From a virus: DNA of 45,095 bases. The stretch spans positions 1-45,095 of IMG/VR virus record IMGVR_UViG_3300037349_000286. One strand, given 5' to 3'. The translations under genes were made by a program, and so were the position numbers. Below, one piece after another: positions 21,333-28,779 of the stretch. Each line of letters opens with the position of its first letter. The first letter of the stretch is position 1. The notes under the pieces were generated by a model. That model did not search any database. It saw only the letters and a program-made list of their open reading frames with translations, and was not told the origin of the DNA.

Positions 21333-21876
21333 TTGCGCGGCCTCGCGAGCCACTGATTATACCTATCGACCGCAATGCACTCCCAGATAAAAAAAGCGTC
21401 TTCTAGTCCATAGCAGGTTTGGAGTTCTCGGAGAGTGGCTTTTCCGGCTGAAACAATGGCCGAAATGAATCCGTTATTATTCGGGTAACCAATGCTTTTA
21501 CCATCACCCGTGATCTGTCCCAGAAATCGGAGAGGTCGTCGCTCAAAAAAAAACCCCAGTTGTACTCGGCCATCTTCCGCTGCAGCGCCATGTAGGTCTT
21601 GAAGTCGGTGTGGTTGTCGATCAGCGCCTGGGTGACGAGGCGGAGCGGCTCCTTGCCCTTCTCCTTCGGCGGGACGGCGACGTAGGACATCATCTTGAAG
21701 GCCATGGCCTCGGTGAGCTTGTAGCTGTCGCCCGGCAGCAGCCCTTTGCCGTACTGGACGACGATCTCCATCGAGGCGGTCGCGGGGATGATCGAGAGGA
21801 TATACGCGTGCTCGACCCCGTCCTGGCCGACGGCCGTGAACTCCTTCGGCTTGATCAGGGGGATGCTGTCCGACAC
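21329..21876 (-). CDS. Tail assembly chaperone, -1 frameshift fusion (182 aa)
   Basis: A -1 slip in the T9 run (21553-21545) after Phe110 joins codons 1-110 of the frame-0 gene to a 72-codon open frame ending at TGA 21331-21329. That frame has no ATG, GTG or TTG codon to start on, yet has protein-like sequence: IGYPNNNGFISAIVSAGKAT, LRELQTCYGLEDAFFIW, ECIAVDRYNQWLARPRK. The end resembles second parts of tail chaperones (YGLED...AVD.YN..LA). Its stop overlaps the tape measure ATG (ATGA). The lack of a start, open frame and position together support programmed frameshifting. Confidence 0.7.
21403..21876 (-). CDS. Tail assembly chaperone, frame-0 product
   Basis: A 157-residue protein at the tail-chaperone position between tube and tape measure. 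Features are SDSIPLIKPKEFTAVGQDGV, an ASMEIVVQYGKGLLP segment, and a helical region (AMALQRKMAEYNWGFFLSD). At codons 108-111 the minus-strand DNA has nine T in a row (21553-21545). Translation in frame 0 continues to a DRSRVMVKALVTRI helix and ends PAMD. In the lambda G/GT system and P2 E/E', an abundant short and a rarer frameshifted chaperone are both needed for tail assembly. Confidence 0.75.
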   Translation of the reverse strand: MSDSIPLIKPKEFTAVGQDGVEHAYILSIIPATASMEIVVQYGKGLLPGDSYKLTEAMAFKMMSYVAVPPKEKGKEPLRLVTQALIDNHTDFKTYMALQRKMAEYNWGFFLSDDLSDFWDRSRVMVKALVTRIITDSFRPLFQPEKPLSENSKPAMD

Positions 21877-21877
21877 G

Positions 21878-22324
21878 TTACGAGCTCAATACTTGCTCGA
21901 ACGCAAAAGCGTAGACCTTGGTCTTGAGGCGCTGCGAGCCGGCGATCGACTTGCCGAATGGCGCGTTGGTCAGGCGCCCGTTGGTCAGAGTCACCACGCT
22001 ACCATCGGGGTAAACGACCGTGGCCTGGAACAGGTCGCCCACGGCCGGCTTGCCGATGGAGGGGCGGTTGGCCTCGGAGAGAAGCTGGAGGTTCTGGTCG
22101 TCGTCCGAACCTGGGATCACGGCCAAGACCATCGGGGCCGGGACGGCGCGCGCCCAGGTGATCAGGTCGCCATTCAGGCCCATCGCCTTGTCGGCGATAT
22201 CGATCGACGCAAGATCGAGCGGATCGGTGTCGTCCGCGAACTGCGTGATCGTGATGCCCGTCGGGAAGGTGAAGCTCGCTGTGAGCCTGACCTTGGTGCT
22301 AAAACCAGAAATATCCTGCGGCAT
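21878..22324 (-). CDS. Tail tube protein (DUF3277-like)
   Basis: A 148-residue tube protein directly after the sheath gene. It has FSTKVRLTASFTFPTGITIT, DDTDPLDLASIDIADKAMGL and the pattern WARAVPAPMVLAVIPGSDDD, then LTNGRLTNAPFGKSIAGSQR. These match DUF3277-type tube proteins paired with DUF3383 sheaths. Forms the inner channel through which DNA passes. Located 10 bases from the sheath gene; the chaperone gene starts 1 base after its stop. Confidence 0.85.
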   Translation of the reverse strand: MPQDISGFSTKVRLTASFTFPTGITITQFADDTDPLDLASIDIADKAMGLNGDLITWARAVPAPMVLAVIPGSDDDQNLQLLSEANRPSIGKPAVGDLFQATVVYPDGSVVTLTNGRLTNAPFGKSIAGSQRLKTKVYAFAFEQVLSS

Positions 22325-22334
22325 TGCTTATCTC

Positions 22335-23876
22335 CTAGACCAGGACGTCGTTGCCCTGGATGAATCTTATGACGTTGTCCTGCGCATAAACGAGCGTGTA
22401 ATTCGCGAAGTATTTTGTGACCCCGTCGACGACCTCGGGGACGATGACGCAGGTGACCCAATATCCCCCCGTCTGAACCTTCGCCGCGGCGGTCGGGCTG
22501 TTGGTGATCTGCTGGATGTAGAGCTGCTCGTCGACGTCGAACGGATTGGCGAGGCCGCGAATGACGATCGTGCCGTTCGAGAGCGCCTGCTGGATCACAC
22601 CGCCGAGGATGGCGAGGATCTGAGAGACGCCCTCCGCGTCGGCGGAGACCTCTGCCAAAGAGAGCAATAGCGTAAGCAGGGCCGCGGCCGAGGCGTCTTT
22701 GAGCCACATTTCGTTCGCATAGGTGTTCTGATCGGTGGGCAGAGAGGTCGGGCCGGTCAGGACTCCGGTCTGGTAGAAATTGATGAGGTCGCCGGCACTC
22801 TGGGTCTGCCCGTAGTAATTGACGCCGAGATTGTCGTAGGTCGCCTTGTCGTTCGCGTCGGCCACGGACGGCGTGGACGGGAAGTTGGTCTGGAACATGT
22901 AGTTCTGAACCGAGTTCGCGTCGTTGTAGTTGGTCGCGGCGAGCACGGCCATCGGGATCATCTCGGGATAATCGTCGGCGAGCGGGGAAAGCGTCATTGC
23001 CATGCCGCCGTAGACGGAGATCGCGGCCTCGATAGTCGCGGCGTTGGCTGCCGTCACCGGTACCATGCCCATGTAAAGCACGTTCTGGGAGTTGACCCAT
23101 TCCGCGAATTGCGTGATCTGGCTCGTGTTGAGCGCGGGCAAGAAAAGCAGCGAGCCGAAGTTGTTGCTCGCGTTGGCCGTGTTGTTGAGGGTCGTTGTGA
23201 TTGTCTCGACCGCCGAGCCCTGAGCGATGATCGCCGTGGCGCTGAGAAGGCCGAGGAGCGGGCCGAGGTCGGTTCCCGACGCCGCGGCCGCGATCCCGAT
23301 AGCCTCGGCGCCGGTGACGCCGCCCGTCAGGACAAATTGCGGGAGACCCCCCTGAGTGGGGGCGGCGACGTAGGACACGACCGCCGATGTCCAATCGGTA
23401 CCTCCGGCGCTGTAGGCCTGAATGGCGGTCGTGATATCTGTGGCGACCGCAGCCAGGCTACCGGCGGCGGAGAGGTTGATTCCTGTCAGTTCGTGGGTCG
23501 TCTCGCCGATAGTCAGGTTGAGGTGACCCGACGTGACTGCTGTGAGGGTCGCGAGCGTAAATGTCTGTTGCGCGCCGAAGATATAGCCCGGCACGGCCGT
23601 ATCGACCCAGCGGCCGAAACTGATGCCCGGGGCCTGCTGGACGTCCTTCGAGACCCACGAGCCGTAGTATTCGGCCCGAAGGTACTCGTTGGAGCCGGAG
23701 CCGAAGTAATCCTCGACCTGTTGCAGCCAGTCGCCGCCCGAGAAGGTCTTCTGCGTCTGCGGGGGCACGAGGATGTTGTCCGTCATCAGCCGGGCGATAA
23801 GCTGCCGTACCGGGACGGCGGTCGCGGCGCCTTCGCCGGAGGTGATATTGACGTAGGCTGTCTGTGGGATCGCCAT
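22335..23876 (-). CDS. Contractile tail sheath protein (DUF3383)
   Basis: A 513-residue sheath. Features: YVNITSGEGAATAVPVRQLI near the start, QVEDYFGSGSNEYLRAEYYG, GISFGRWVDTAVPGYIFG, the large central domain with NNFGSLLFLPALNTSQITQF, and the family C terminus GQTQSAGDLINFYQTGVL ... ANEMWLKDASAAALLTLLL ... FANYTLVYAQDNVIRFIQG. This is the DUF3383 sheath of Bcep-type myophages and shows the tail is contractile. It also has an internal repeat-like domain (about residues 105-240), common in sheath insertions. Confidence 0.9.
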   Translation of the reverse strand: MAIPQTAYVNITSGEGAATAVPVRQLIARLMTDNILVPPQTQKTFSGGDWLQQVEDYFGSGSNEYLRAEYYGSWVSKDVQQAPGISFGRWVDTAVPGYIFGAQQTFTLATLTAVTSGHLNLTIGETTHELTGINLSAAGSLAAVATDITTAIQAYSAGGTDWTSAVVSYVAAPTQGGLPQFVLTGGVTGAEAIGIAAAASGTDLGPLLGLLSATAIIAQGSAVETITTTLNNTANASNNFGSLLFLPALNTSQITQFAEWVNSQNVLYMGMVPVTAANAATIEAAISVYGGMAMTLSPLADDYPEMIPMAVLAATNYNDANSVQNYMFQTNFPSTPSVADANDKATYDNLGVNYYGQTQSAGDLINFYQTGVLTGPTSLPTDQNTYANEMWLKDASAAALLTLLLSLAEVSADAEGVSQILAILGGVIQQALSNGTIVIRGLANPFDVDEQLYIQQITNSPTAAAKVQTGGYWVTCVIVPEVVDGVTKYFANYTLVYAQDNVIRFIQGNDVLV

Positions 23877-23879
23877 GGG

Positions 23880-24281
23880 CTATTCCTCGGCTGTGGCTTT
23901 GGCGGTCAAGGAAAGCGCGTTATACGCGATGCGGCCGGGAACAATCGCCTTCTGGCCGTATTTCTTGGTATTTCCCTCTTCCCAACGCTCGATCTGAGCG
24001 CCGCCTATGGCCGCGCGCTTGGCCCTGCTGGTCGCGGCGACGCGGAGCTTTAGCTTGGCCGCGAAGTCGCGCGGCGTGAAGCCGAGGGACGTCCTGAGCT
24101 GCTTGAGTTCGGCACCCGTCATGCGGGGATAGGGCTGGCCGTCCGGTGCCAGAGGGCGCGTGTGGAGCGAGCGCTGCTGCGGCGACATCGCGGCGAATTG
24201 CGCTTTGGTGGGGCGGCTGTCTTGGCTGATCATGCGGCGGTAGCTCGATAAAGCCTCGGGGACGGCGACCAAATTTACCAC
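23880..24281 (-). CDS. XRE-like helix-turn-helix protein
   Basis: A 133-residue basic protein between the sheath gene and the tail completion gene. The C-terminal half reads MTGAELKQLRTSLGFTPRDF, AAKLKL, a basic insert (RVAATSRAKRAA), IGGAQIERWEEGN and IAYNALSL, the pattern of an XRE-type HTH DNA-binding domain. The N-terminal half is Pro/Gln/Ser-rich (LHTRPLAPDGQPYPR). The start is uncertain: GTG at 24281 or ATG at 24233; neither has a strong ribosome site. Its regulatory target is unknown, and its position inside a late structural operon is unusual. Confidence 0.65.
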   Translation of the reverse strand: MVNLVAVPEALSSYRRMISQDSRPTKAQFAAMSPQQRSLHTRPLAPDGQPYPRMTGAELKQLRTSLGFTPRDFAAKLKLRVAATSRAKRAAIGGAQIERWEEGNTKKYGQKAIVPGRIAYNALSLTAKATAEE

Positions 24282-24308
24282 AATGACCGGCTAACACAAC
24301 CGATTGTT

Positions 24309-25055
24309 TCAGACCGAATATATATCGAGATTCTCCCCGGAGAGGATCGCCGGCGAAGACACGATGATCTGCTTGTGCGTCAAGACGAAATCGAACGACG
24401 GGCTGAACTCGTATCGCTGCCGATCATCGCTGAACGGGACGTTGCGCACGGCCCCGATCTTGAGGACGCCAACGCCTTGCGCTTCGAGCGCAGCTACGGT
24501 CGCCTGACTCTGCATGATCCACGCCGCATAATTCGCGATATCGGAGGCGGTCAGCTGATTCGGGTTCGACGGGTCTTGCGTCGACAGCGCGCTGATCTGA
24601 AAGGTCGACTCGTACTGCTGGAGTTCAGTACGGGTTTCCGCGGCAACCGTCGTCATCGACTCGGAGCCGACGGTAAGGCTCTGGTTGAGCGTGTATTTCC
24701 CCGTCCCGCCCGTGCCGGTGCCGAGCGCCTGCACAACCACGCCGGTCGGTATCCCGGCGCCGACCAGCGCCTGCCCGACCTCGATCATCCCGCTCGCGAA
24801 CCCCGTCACCGTCAAGACATTCCCGGCCACGCTGCCGGTGAAGGACGCGGCGCCGGAACTCCACTGGGAGGCCATTTGTGGGGTGCCGCGCCGGTAGTCC
24901 CCGACCTTGTAGACGAAGAGCGTCGGGCCCGAGGGGGTGCCGATCTGCGTCGGCAGGTAATTCTGGCGGATACCCACGGTGCTGGCGAGTTGCAGCTGCG
25001 TCAGCCCCGCCGTGAGGACGGTGTTGAGGAGGGCGAAGAGGGCATTGTCCAGCAT
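24309..25055 (-). CDS. Tail terminator/completion-type protein with inserted domain
   Basis: A 248-residue protein of the LIC_12616-like tail terminator type: LDNALFALLNTVLTAGLTQL, then GPTLFVYKVGDYRRG, and C-terminal TRTELQQYESTFQISALSTQ, ASDIANYAAWIMQ, RYEFSPSFDFVLTHKQ. Between residues about 72 and 140 it carries an extra beta domain: GSVAGNVLTVTGFASGMIEV, GQALVGAGIP, TGTGGTGKYTLNQSLTVGS. Domains with this pattern occur twice in the structural protein at 28780-29745. Position after the gp10-like and connector genes and before the sheath fits a tail terminator. Confidence 0.7.
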   Translation of the reverse strand: MLDNALFALLNTVLTAGLTQLQLASTVGIRQNYLPTQIGTPSGPTLFVYKVGDYRRGTPQMASQWSSGAASFTGSVAGNVLTVTGFASGMIEVGQALVGAGIPTGVVVQALGTGTGGTGKYTLNQSLTVGSESMTTVAAETRTELQQYESTFQISALSTQDPSNPNQLTASDIANYAAWIMQSQATVAALEAQGVGVLKIGAVRNVPFSDDRQRYEFSPSFDFVLTHKQIIVSSPAILSGENLDIYSV

Positions 25056-25056
25056 T

Positions 25057-25422
25057 TTAGCTCGGCACCTTCACGGCCAGAATCTCCACCCAGTTGTCGA
25101 TGTAGTACCACGCCGTTTTCGATATGCCCTGAAACAAGTCAGGGCCGATCTGGAACTGATCGCTGGCGATGTCGCGCTGCACCCCGAACACGTTATTGGA
25201 GGTGAAAATCTTGACGTAGGATCGATTCATATCCAGCCCCAGCAATTCCATGAGCTGTTGCGAGACGGGCTGAACGCTGGCCTGAATCGACACGGGTGCC
25301 CCGTATGTCGGCGCCACCATGAGATTCGCGCCGGTGGTCTCGCCGGTGTGCGGGAGCCAGCTGATCGTCTTCGCCGCGATCAGCGAGAGGGCTTGGTTCA
25401 GGATATTGCCGCCGGGGATCAT
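25057..25422 (-). CDS. Head-tail connector-region protein (121 aa)
   Basis: Not assigned to a named family. The protein has GNILNQALSLIAAKTISWLP, VAPTYGAPVSIQASVQPVSQ and NRSYVKIFTSNNVFGVQRDI, DWVEILAV-like DNWVEILAVKVP. Beta-rich, no membrane segments. It is placed between the gp10-like and tail terminator genes and overlaps the former by 4 bases, the position of connector or stopper proteins in Bcep-like phages. Confidence 0.6.
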   Translation of the reverse strand: MIPGGNILNQALSLIAAKTISWLPHTGETTGANLMVAPTYGAPVSIQASVQPVSQQLMELLGLDMNRSYVKIFTSNNVFGVQRDIASDQFQIGPDLFQGISKTAWYYIDNWVEILAVKVPS

Positions 25423-25958
25423 GCGTTATCGACCCTATGGTTGATCTCGGAGTTTATGACGTCCCCGTACATCTTGCCAGAGTCGATGAGCGGTTTATCC
25501 AAAAGTCCCAAGGTCTTTTTATCTGCCCGTCGCCGTAGCCGCGCGGCGATAGTCGCCGGCTTGAGCGGCGGGGATTGCACGAGGGTGATGCTCCGCGCGA
25601 TATCTGCGGCTATACGCAGGCCGATGCCATCGTAGACCTGCTCGGGAGTCAGCGAACCCCTGAGAATCGCGCGCGCGCCGCTCGCCATGTAGGTTAGCCA
25701 CTGTTGCTGCTCGCGCAGGATGGTCGGACGCATGAAGGGGCGCGGTGGAATGACGATGGTGTAGTCGCCGGCCTTCGAGCCGAAGCGCGAGATATGCGCG
25801 CCGTACTCCTGGATTACGGCCACGGCGGCGACTGGCATGCCTGATTCGTAACGACTCGATGCGAACCATCCGGCTTTTGCTACTTTTCCTTCGAGTGCTT
25901 TAAGCCGCGATGCTACGACCGTGAGGGAAAGAGACGTCTTTCGGGAGATATCGACCAT
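25419..25958 (-). CDS. gp10-like head-tail connector/morphogenesis protein
   Basis: A 179-residue protein with the family pattern: VAKAGWFASSRYESGMPVAA, VAVIQEYGA, then IPPRPFMRPT and a helical region, ending RADKKTLGLLDKPLIDSGKM. The VAVIQEYG...IPPRPFMRPT signature is typical of HK97 gp10-like/virion morphogenesis proteins that complete the neck. Its first 59 bases overlap the end of the HNH endonuclease gene, which has probably been inserted just upstream. GAGG lies 5 bases before the ATG. Confidence 0.8.
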   Translation of the reverse strand: MVDISRKTSLSLTVVASRLKALEGKVAKAGWFASSRYESGMPVAAVAVIQEYGAHISRFGSKAGDYTIVIPPRPFMRPTILREQQQWLTYMASGARAILRGSLTPEQVYDGIGLRIAADIARSITLVQSPPLKPATIAARLRRRADKKTLGLLDKPLIDSGKMYGDVINSEINHRVDNA

Positions 25959-26619
25959 TCTTGCCTCGGGTGCCTTGGTAGGTGGAAGCCTTCTTCGCTG
26001 CCCTCATTCTGGCACATGTTTCCACAGAATGCTTGCGGCCAGACATTGGGTTGTTGCTTCCGGCCATATTGGCGTGGGATTGACTCATTTTCGCGCGTGA
26101 TTCTTGAGAATGACGGTCGGTACCATTCTTGCGACGAGCGGCCCATACTTTGCGAGCTATCTCTGGGTCTCTTTTTCGACCAAGCAGAATTTTCCCATAC
26201 TGATTGCCCATCATTTTCTCCGATTTTTTTGCTCTTACCGCAGGAGTAGAATTGCGTCTAGCTGCATGTTGAGGGGATTGTTTCCTTCCCCGTAATTTCT
26301 CGCCATATTTATTGCCTATCATCAATTTATGTTTTTCTTTCGCATGGGCTTTTTGAAGCCATTCGTAGTTGCGCGCCCCATGTTTGCCATCTACTGACAT
26401 GCGGAAGGCCGCAACGATGAGTTTCCCGCCGTGAATCTTCGCCAGCAGCAGGTGCGCGACGAAGTGCTGGCGCGCGGAGAGGCGGACGATATTTTCAGGC
26501 GCGTCGCCGCCGCCGAGGCAGCGCGGGACAATATGATGCTTTTCGGTGTAGCCCTGCGGCGGATTGGCGCGGGCCGCGGCGACCAGTGAGTCATATATTG
26601 CGCAGTAATTCATAGCCAT
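25900..26619 (-). CDS. HNH homing endonuclease with NUMOD3 repeats
   Basis: A 239-residue protein. GYTEKHHIVPRCLGGGDAPE, NIVRLSARQHFVAH is the HNH pattern (HH at 29-30 and the downstream His), and later segments have repeated NUMOD3-like DNA-binding motifs: KYGEKLRGRKQSPQHAAR, YGKILLGRKRDPEIARKVW, NNPMSGRKHSVETCARMR. Such enzymes cut phage DNA and spread by homing. GC is visibly lower than in the surrounding genes, especially 25960-26400. It is inserted between the DUF4054 and gp10-like genes and overlaps the latter. ATG at 26613 is an alternative start. No intron is evident. Confidence 0.85.
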   Translation of the reverse strand: MAMNYCAIYDSLVAAARANPPQGYTEKHHIVPRCLGGGDAPENIVRLSARQHFVAHLLLAKIHGGKLIVAAFRMSVDGKHGARNYEWLQKAHAKEKHKLMIGNKYGEKLRGRKQSPQHAARRNSTPAVRAKKSEKMMGNQYGKILLGRKRDPEIARKVWAARRKNGTDRHSQESRAKMSQSHANMAGSNNPMSGRKHSVETCARMRAAKKASTYQGTRGKNGRYLPKDVSFPHGRSIAA

Positions 26620-26651
26620 AGGCTACGCCAGTATTCACGAATATGGAAGTG

Positions 26652-27086
26652 CTACCACCTGAACCCGACCCGGCCGGGGCCGCCCGGCACTGAGAATCCG
26701 CCGACGGACTGGGCCTGGAGGATGGCGAGGAGCTGCTTGCCGTACTCCGTCCCGGAGAGCCAGAGCTGCCACTGATTCGGGAACTGGAATTGCTGGAGTT
26801 CCACGCTGATCTTGTCGATGGACGCGCCGACCACGACCCCCGAGGTCTGGCCCTGGGCGATCTGCTGGCCGATCTGGGCGAGGTGGGCGGTAACGAGGTA
26901 GAGGCACGTCAGCGTCGCGCAGGCGCGGGCGAGGGGGGCGAAATTCGAGTTGGCGATGATCAGGCCAGCAGTATTGAAATACAGCTGCAAGACCGATTCT
27001 GGATACGTCGTCGAGTTGGCGAAGGCAGGGAACATCGCCCGGAACTGCGCGTCGTTGTAGGAAAACGCTGGTGAGGGGTAGGCCAT
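26652..27086 (-). CDS. DUF4054 head-tail connector protein
   Basis: A 144-residue protein with the DUF4054 pattern: YNDAQFRAMFPAFANSTTYP, VLQLYFNTAGLIIANSNF, CATLTCLYLVTAHLAQIGQ, then VGASIDKISVELQQFQFPNQ. This family forms an adaptor below the portal in Bcep-type and related myophages. Stop and start are one base from the preceding gene. About 30 bases separate it from the HNH gene. Confidence 0.85.
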   Translation of the reverse strand: MAYPSPAFSYNDAQFRAMFPAFANSTTYPESVLQLYFNTAGLIIANSNFAPLARACATLTCLYLVTAHLAQIGQQIAQGQTSGVVVGASIDKISVELQQFQFPNQWQLWLSGTEYGKQLLAILQAQSVGGFSVPGGPGRVGFRW

Positions 27087-27087
27087 C

Positions 27088-27522
27088 TTAGCCTATGGCT
27101 TTTTTCAACACCCGGACGGCGGTGGTGATGAATTTCTCCTCGCCCTGCTCTTCGGGGTCGGGCGCGTTGAACGCCGGCGAATCGGGCGTGAGGGGGGCGC
27201 TCCCGTCCCGCTTCTCCAGATCGCGCGCCACCTTTTCGGGGCTCTCCTTCGAGGTCGTGACGGTGATGAAGCCCTTGTCCATGTGCTTTTTGAACATCGG
27301 GCAGCCGTTGAGGTAGTCCATCTGCTCCTCGCTGACCTCGGTCGCTATGCCGCTCGGCGTGTGCCGGCCGTATCTAGAGTCGGGGAAGGTCGCGACGTTA
27401 GCGCCGCCCCTGATCGTCACCGGCGTACCGATGATCTCGGGGCTCATGTGCGGATCGGCGGGGCGCGACCACTGGTGGTATTTGCGGGATTGGGTGAGGG
27501 TCGAATGTACGAAATAACGCAT
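27088..27522 (-). CDS. Head-region hypothetical protein (144 aa)
   Basis: Not recognised by name. The start MRYFVHSTLTQSRKYHQW and middle (TPVTIRGGANVATFPDSRYG, EVSEEQMDYLNGCPMFKKHM, KGFITVT) resemble a conserved protein found between the capsid and DUF4054 genes in similar phages. The C-terminal third is acidic and Pro-rich. A parS-like palindrome (27557-27572) lies 35 bases upstream of the ATG. Confidence 0.65.
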   Translation of the reverse strand: MRYFVHSTLTQSRKYHQWSRPADPHMSPEIIGTPVTIRGGANVATFPDSRYGRHTPSGIATEVSEEQMDYLNGCPMFKKHMDKGFITVTTSKESPEKVARDLEKRDGSAPLTPDSPAFNAPDPEEQGEEKFITTAVRVLKKAIG

Positions 27523-27556
27523 TTTGGTGTCCTTTCAGAGATGGCTCTCCGCCAGA

Positions 27557-27572
27557 TGTTTCACGTGAAACA
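27557..27572. promoter_or_regulatory. parS: Perfect parS-type palindrome
   Basis: The 16 bases TGTTTCACGTGAAACA are a perfect inverted repeat and match exactly the bacterial chromosomal parS consensus (TGTTNCACGTGAAACA), the loading site for the ParB CTPase clamp; alphaproteobacteria use the same core. It lies in the 83-base gap between the capsid gene and its downstream neighbour, flanked on both sides by phage structural genes, so it is not a chimeric join to host DNA. No ParA or canonical ParB gene is seen in the window. If real, it would recruit the host ParB. A match by chance in 45 kb is very unlikely. Confidence 0.8.
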
Positions 27573-27605
27573 ATTAGCGGCGCCTGCGTTGTTAACTTAG
27601 GGGAA

Positions 27606-28769
27606 TTACGACAGACCCTCCCAAACTGTTACGGCCAGCGGGCGTTTCAACATAACTCCTGCTGTGGCGAGGGCAAAACCTTCCTGCCAGCCCTTGACGA
27701 GCTTCTGCACGCCAAGGATGCGGAACTTCTGCGGGCAGACATTGGCCCAGACGCGGCCGTCGTCGGTGGAGAGGTCTTGCACGCGCTCGGCGTAGAGGTA
27801 CGCCTGACCGTCGCCGACCGAGTTGCCGCCAGCCGTGTTGAGCTGGAGGGCCTGATCGACGCGGCACAGCGGATAGGTGTCCGAGAGCCACTTCCTGACC
27901 GAGACGCCCGCGAAGTCCGTGGTGCGCGCGAGGTAGGTGATCGCGTTTTGCGGCAGCGCCAGAACGGTTGGGACTTGCATCGGATCCACGACGCCCTTGG
28001 TCTGCGTGAGCACCTGGTTGAACATCAGGAGCAAATCCTGGATGATCTCGAGGTACGTCTTCTTCTGCCACAGGGCCGAGGCCGCAGCGCCATTCGGGAA
28101 GTTGTTGACCGGGAGGAGACCCGGATCGTTCAGCATGCCGTAGGTGTTGTTGACGCCGCTGTTGTAGCCGTTGAAGACAATCAGGTTGCGGCTGATCTCG
28201 AGATTGAGACCGCAGAACTCGCGCTTGGCCTGTGATGCATTTATACGCACCGCCGCACTGCGCTCTTCCTCCAGGATACCGACGCGCATGCCGAGTTCCA
28301 GACGGACTACGGTGCGGTACGGATAATTGGGGTTGTAATCGGCCAGCGGGATGTTGCTGTCGTCGGCATAGAGCCGCGGGTAGCCGGCACCATCGAGGTA
28401 CGGCTGCACGATCTGCTCGTCCCAGAACTCGCCTTGCGTCTGCATACCGAGGAGGCGGTCGCCTGCGCGATCGGCGGTCATGGCGTAGACCTGGCCGGGC
28501 ATCCAGAACTGCAAGAACTGGATCAGGCCGGGAATGCTGGGGGTCGATACGAGGCCCGGGAGAGCGTCCATCGCGGAACGGTCGGCACCATACATCTGAG
28601 CCATATCCCGCAATGCGCCAGGTTCGGCGCCGAAGCCGAGCTTTTTCATCACCTCTTGGAGGTGATCCCTAGTGTAGCTGGGCTCGATACGACCGACGCC
28701 CCGGGCGATATCGCTACCGTCGATGGCGAAGTGAACCGGAGAGGCTTTATTGGAAGATACTTGCGGCAT
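27606..28769 (-). CDS. Major capsid protein (DUF2184)
   Basis: A 387-residue capsid protein with the DUF2184 pattern: LGFGAEPGALRDMAQMYG, DALPGLVSTPSIPGLIQFLQ, FWMPGQVYAMTADRAGDRLL, TQGEFWDEQIVQPYLDGAGY, then NYPYRTVVRLELGMR and NASQAKREFCGLNLEISRNL, with the family end FRILGVQKLVKGWQEGFALA, ATAGVMLKRPLAVTVW. It is downstream of the DUF2213-type protease/scaffold and a structural protein, the standard order. Confidence 0.9.
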   Translation of the reverse strand: MPQVSSNKASPVHFAIDGSDIARGVGRIEPSYTRDHLQEVMKKLGFGAEPGALRDMAQMYGADRSAMDALPGLVSTPSIPGLIQFLQFWMPGQVYAMTADRAGDRLLGMQTQGEFWDEQIVQPYLDGAGYPRLYADDSNIPLADYNPNYPYRTVVRLELGMRVGILEEERSAAVRINASQAKREFCGLNLEISRNLIVFNGYNSGVNNTYGMLNDPGLLPVNNFPNGAAASALWQKKTYLEIIQDLLLMFNQVLTQTKGVVDPMQVPTVLALPQNAITYLARTTDFAGVSVRKWLSDTYPLCRVDQALQLNTAGGNSVGDGQAYLYAERVQDLSTDDGRVWANVCPQKFRILGVQKLVKGWQEGFALATAGVMLKRPLAVTVWEGLS

Positions 28770-28779
28770 TGGTTTCCCC

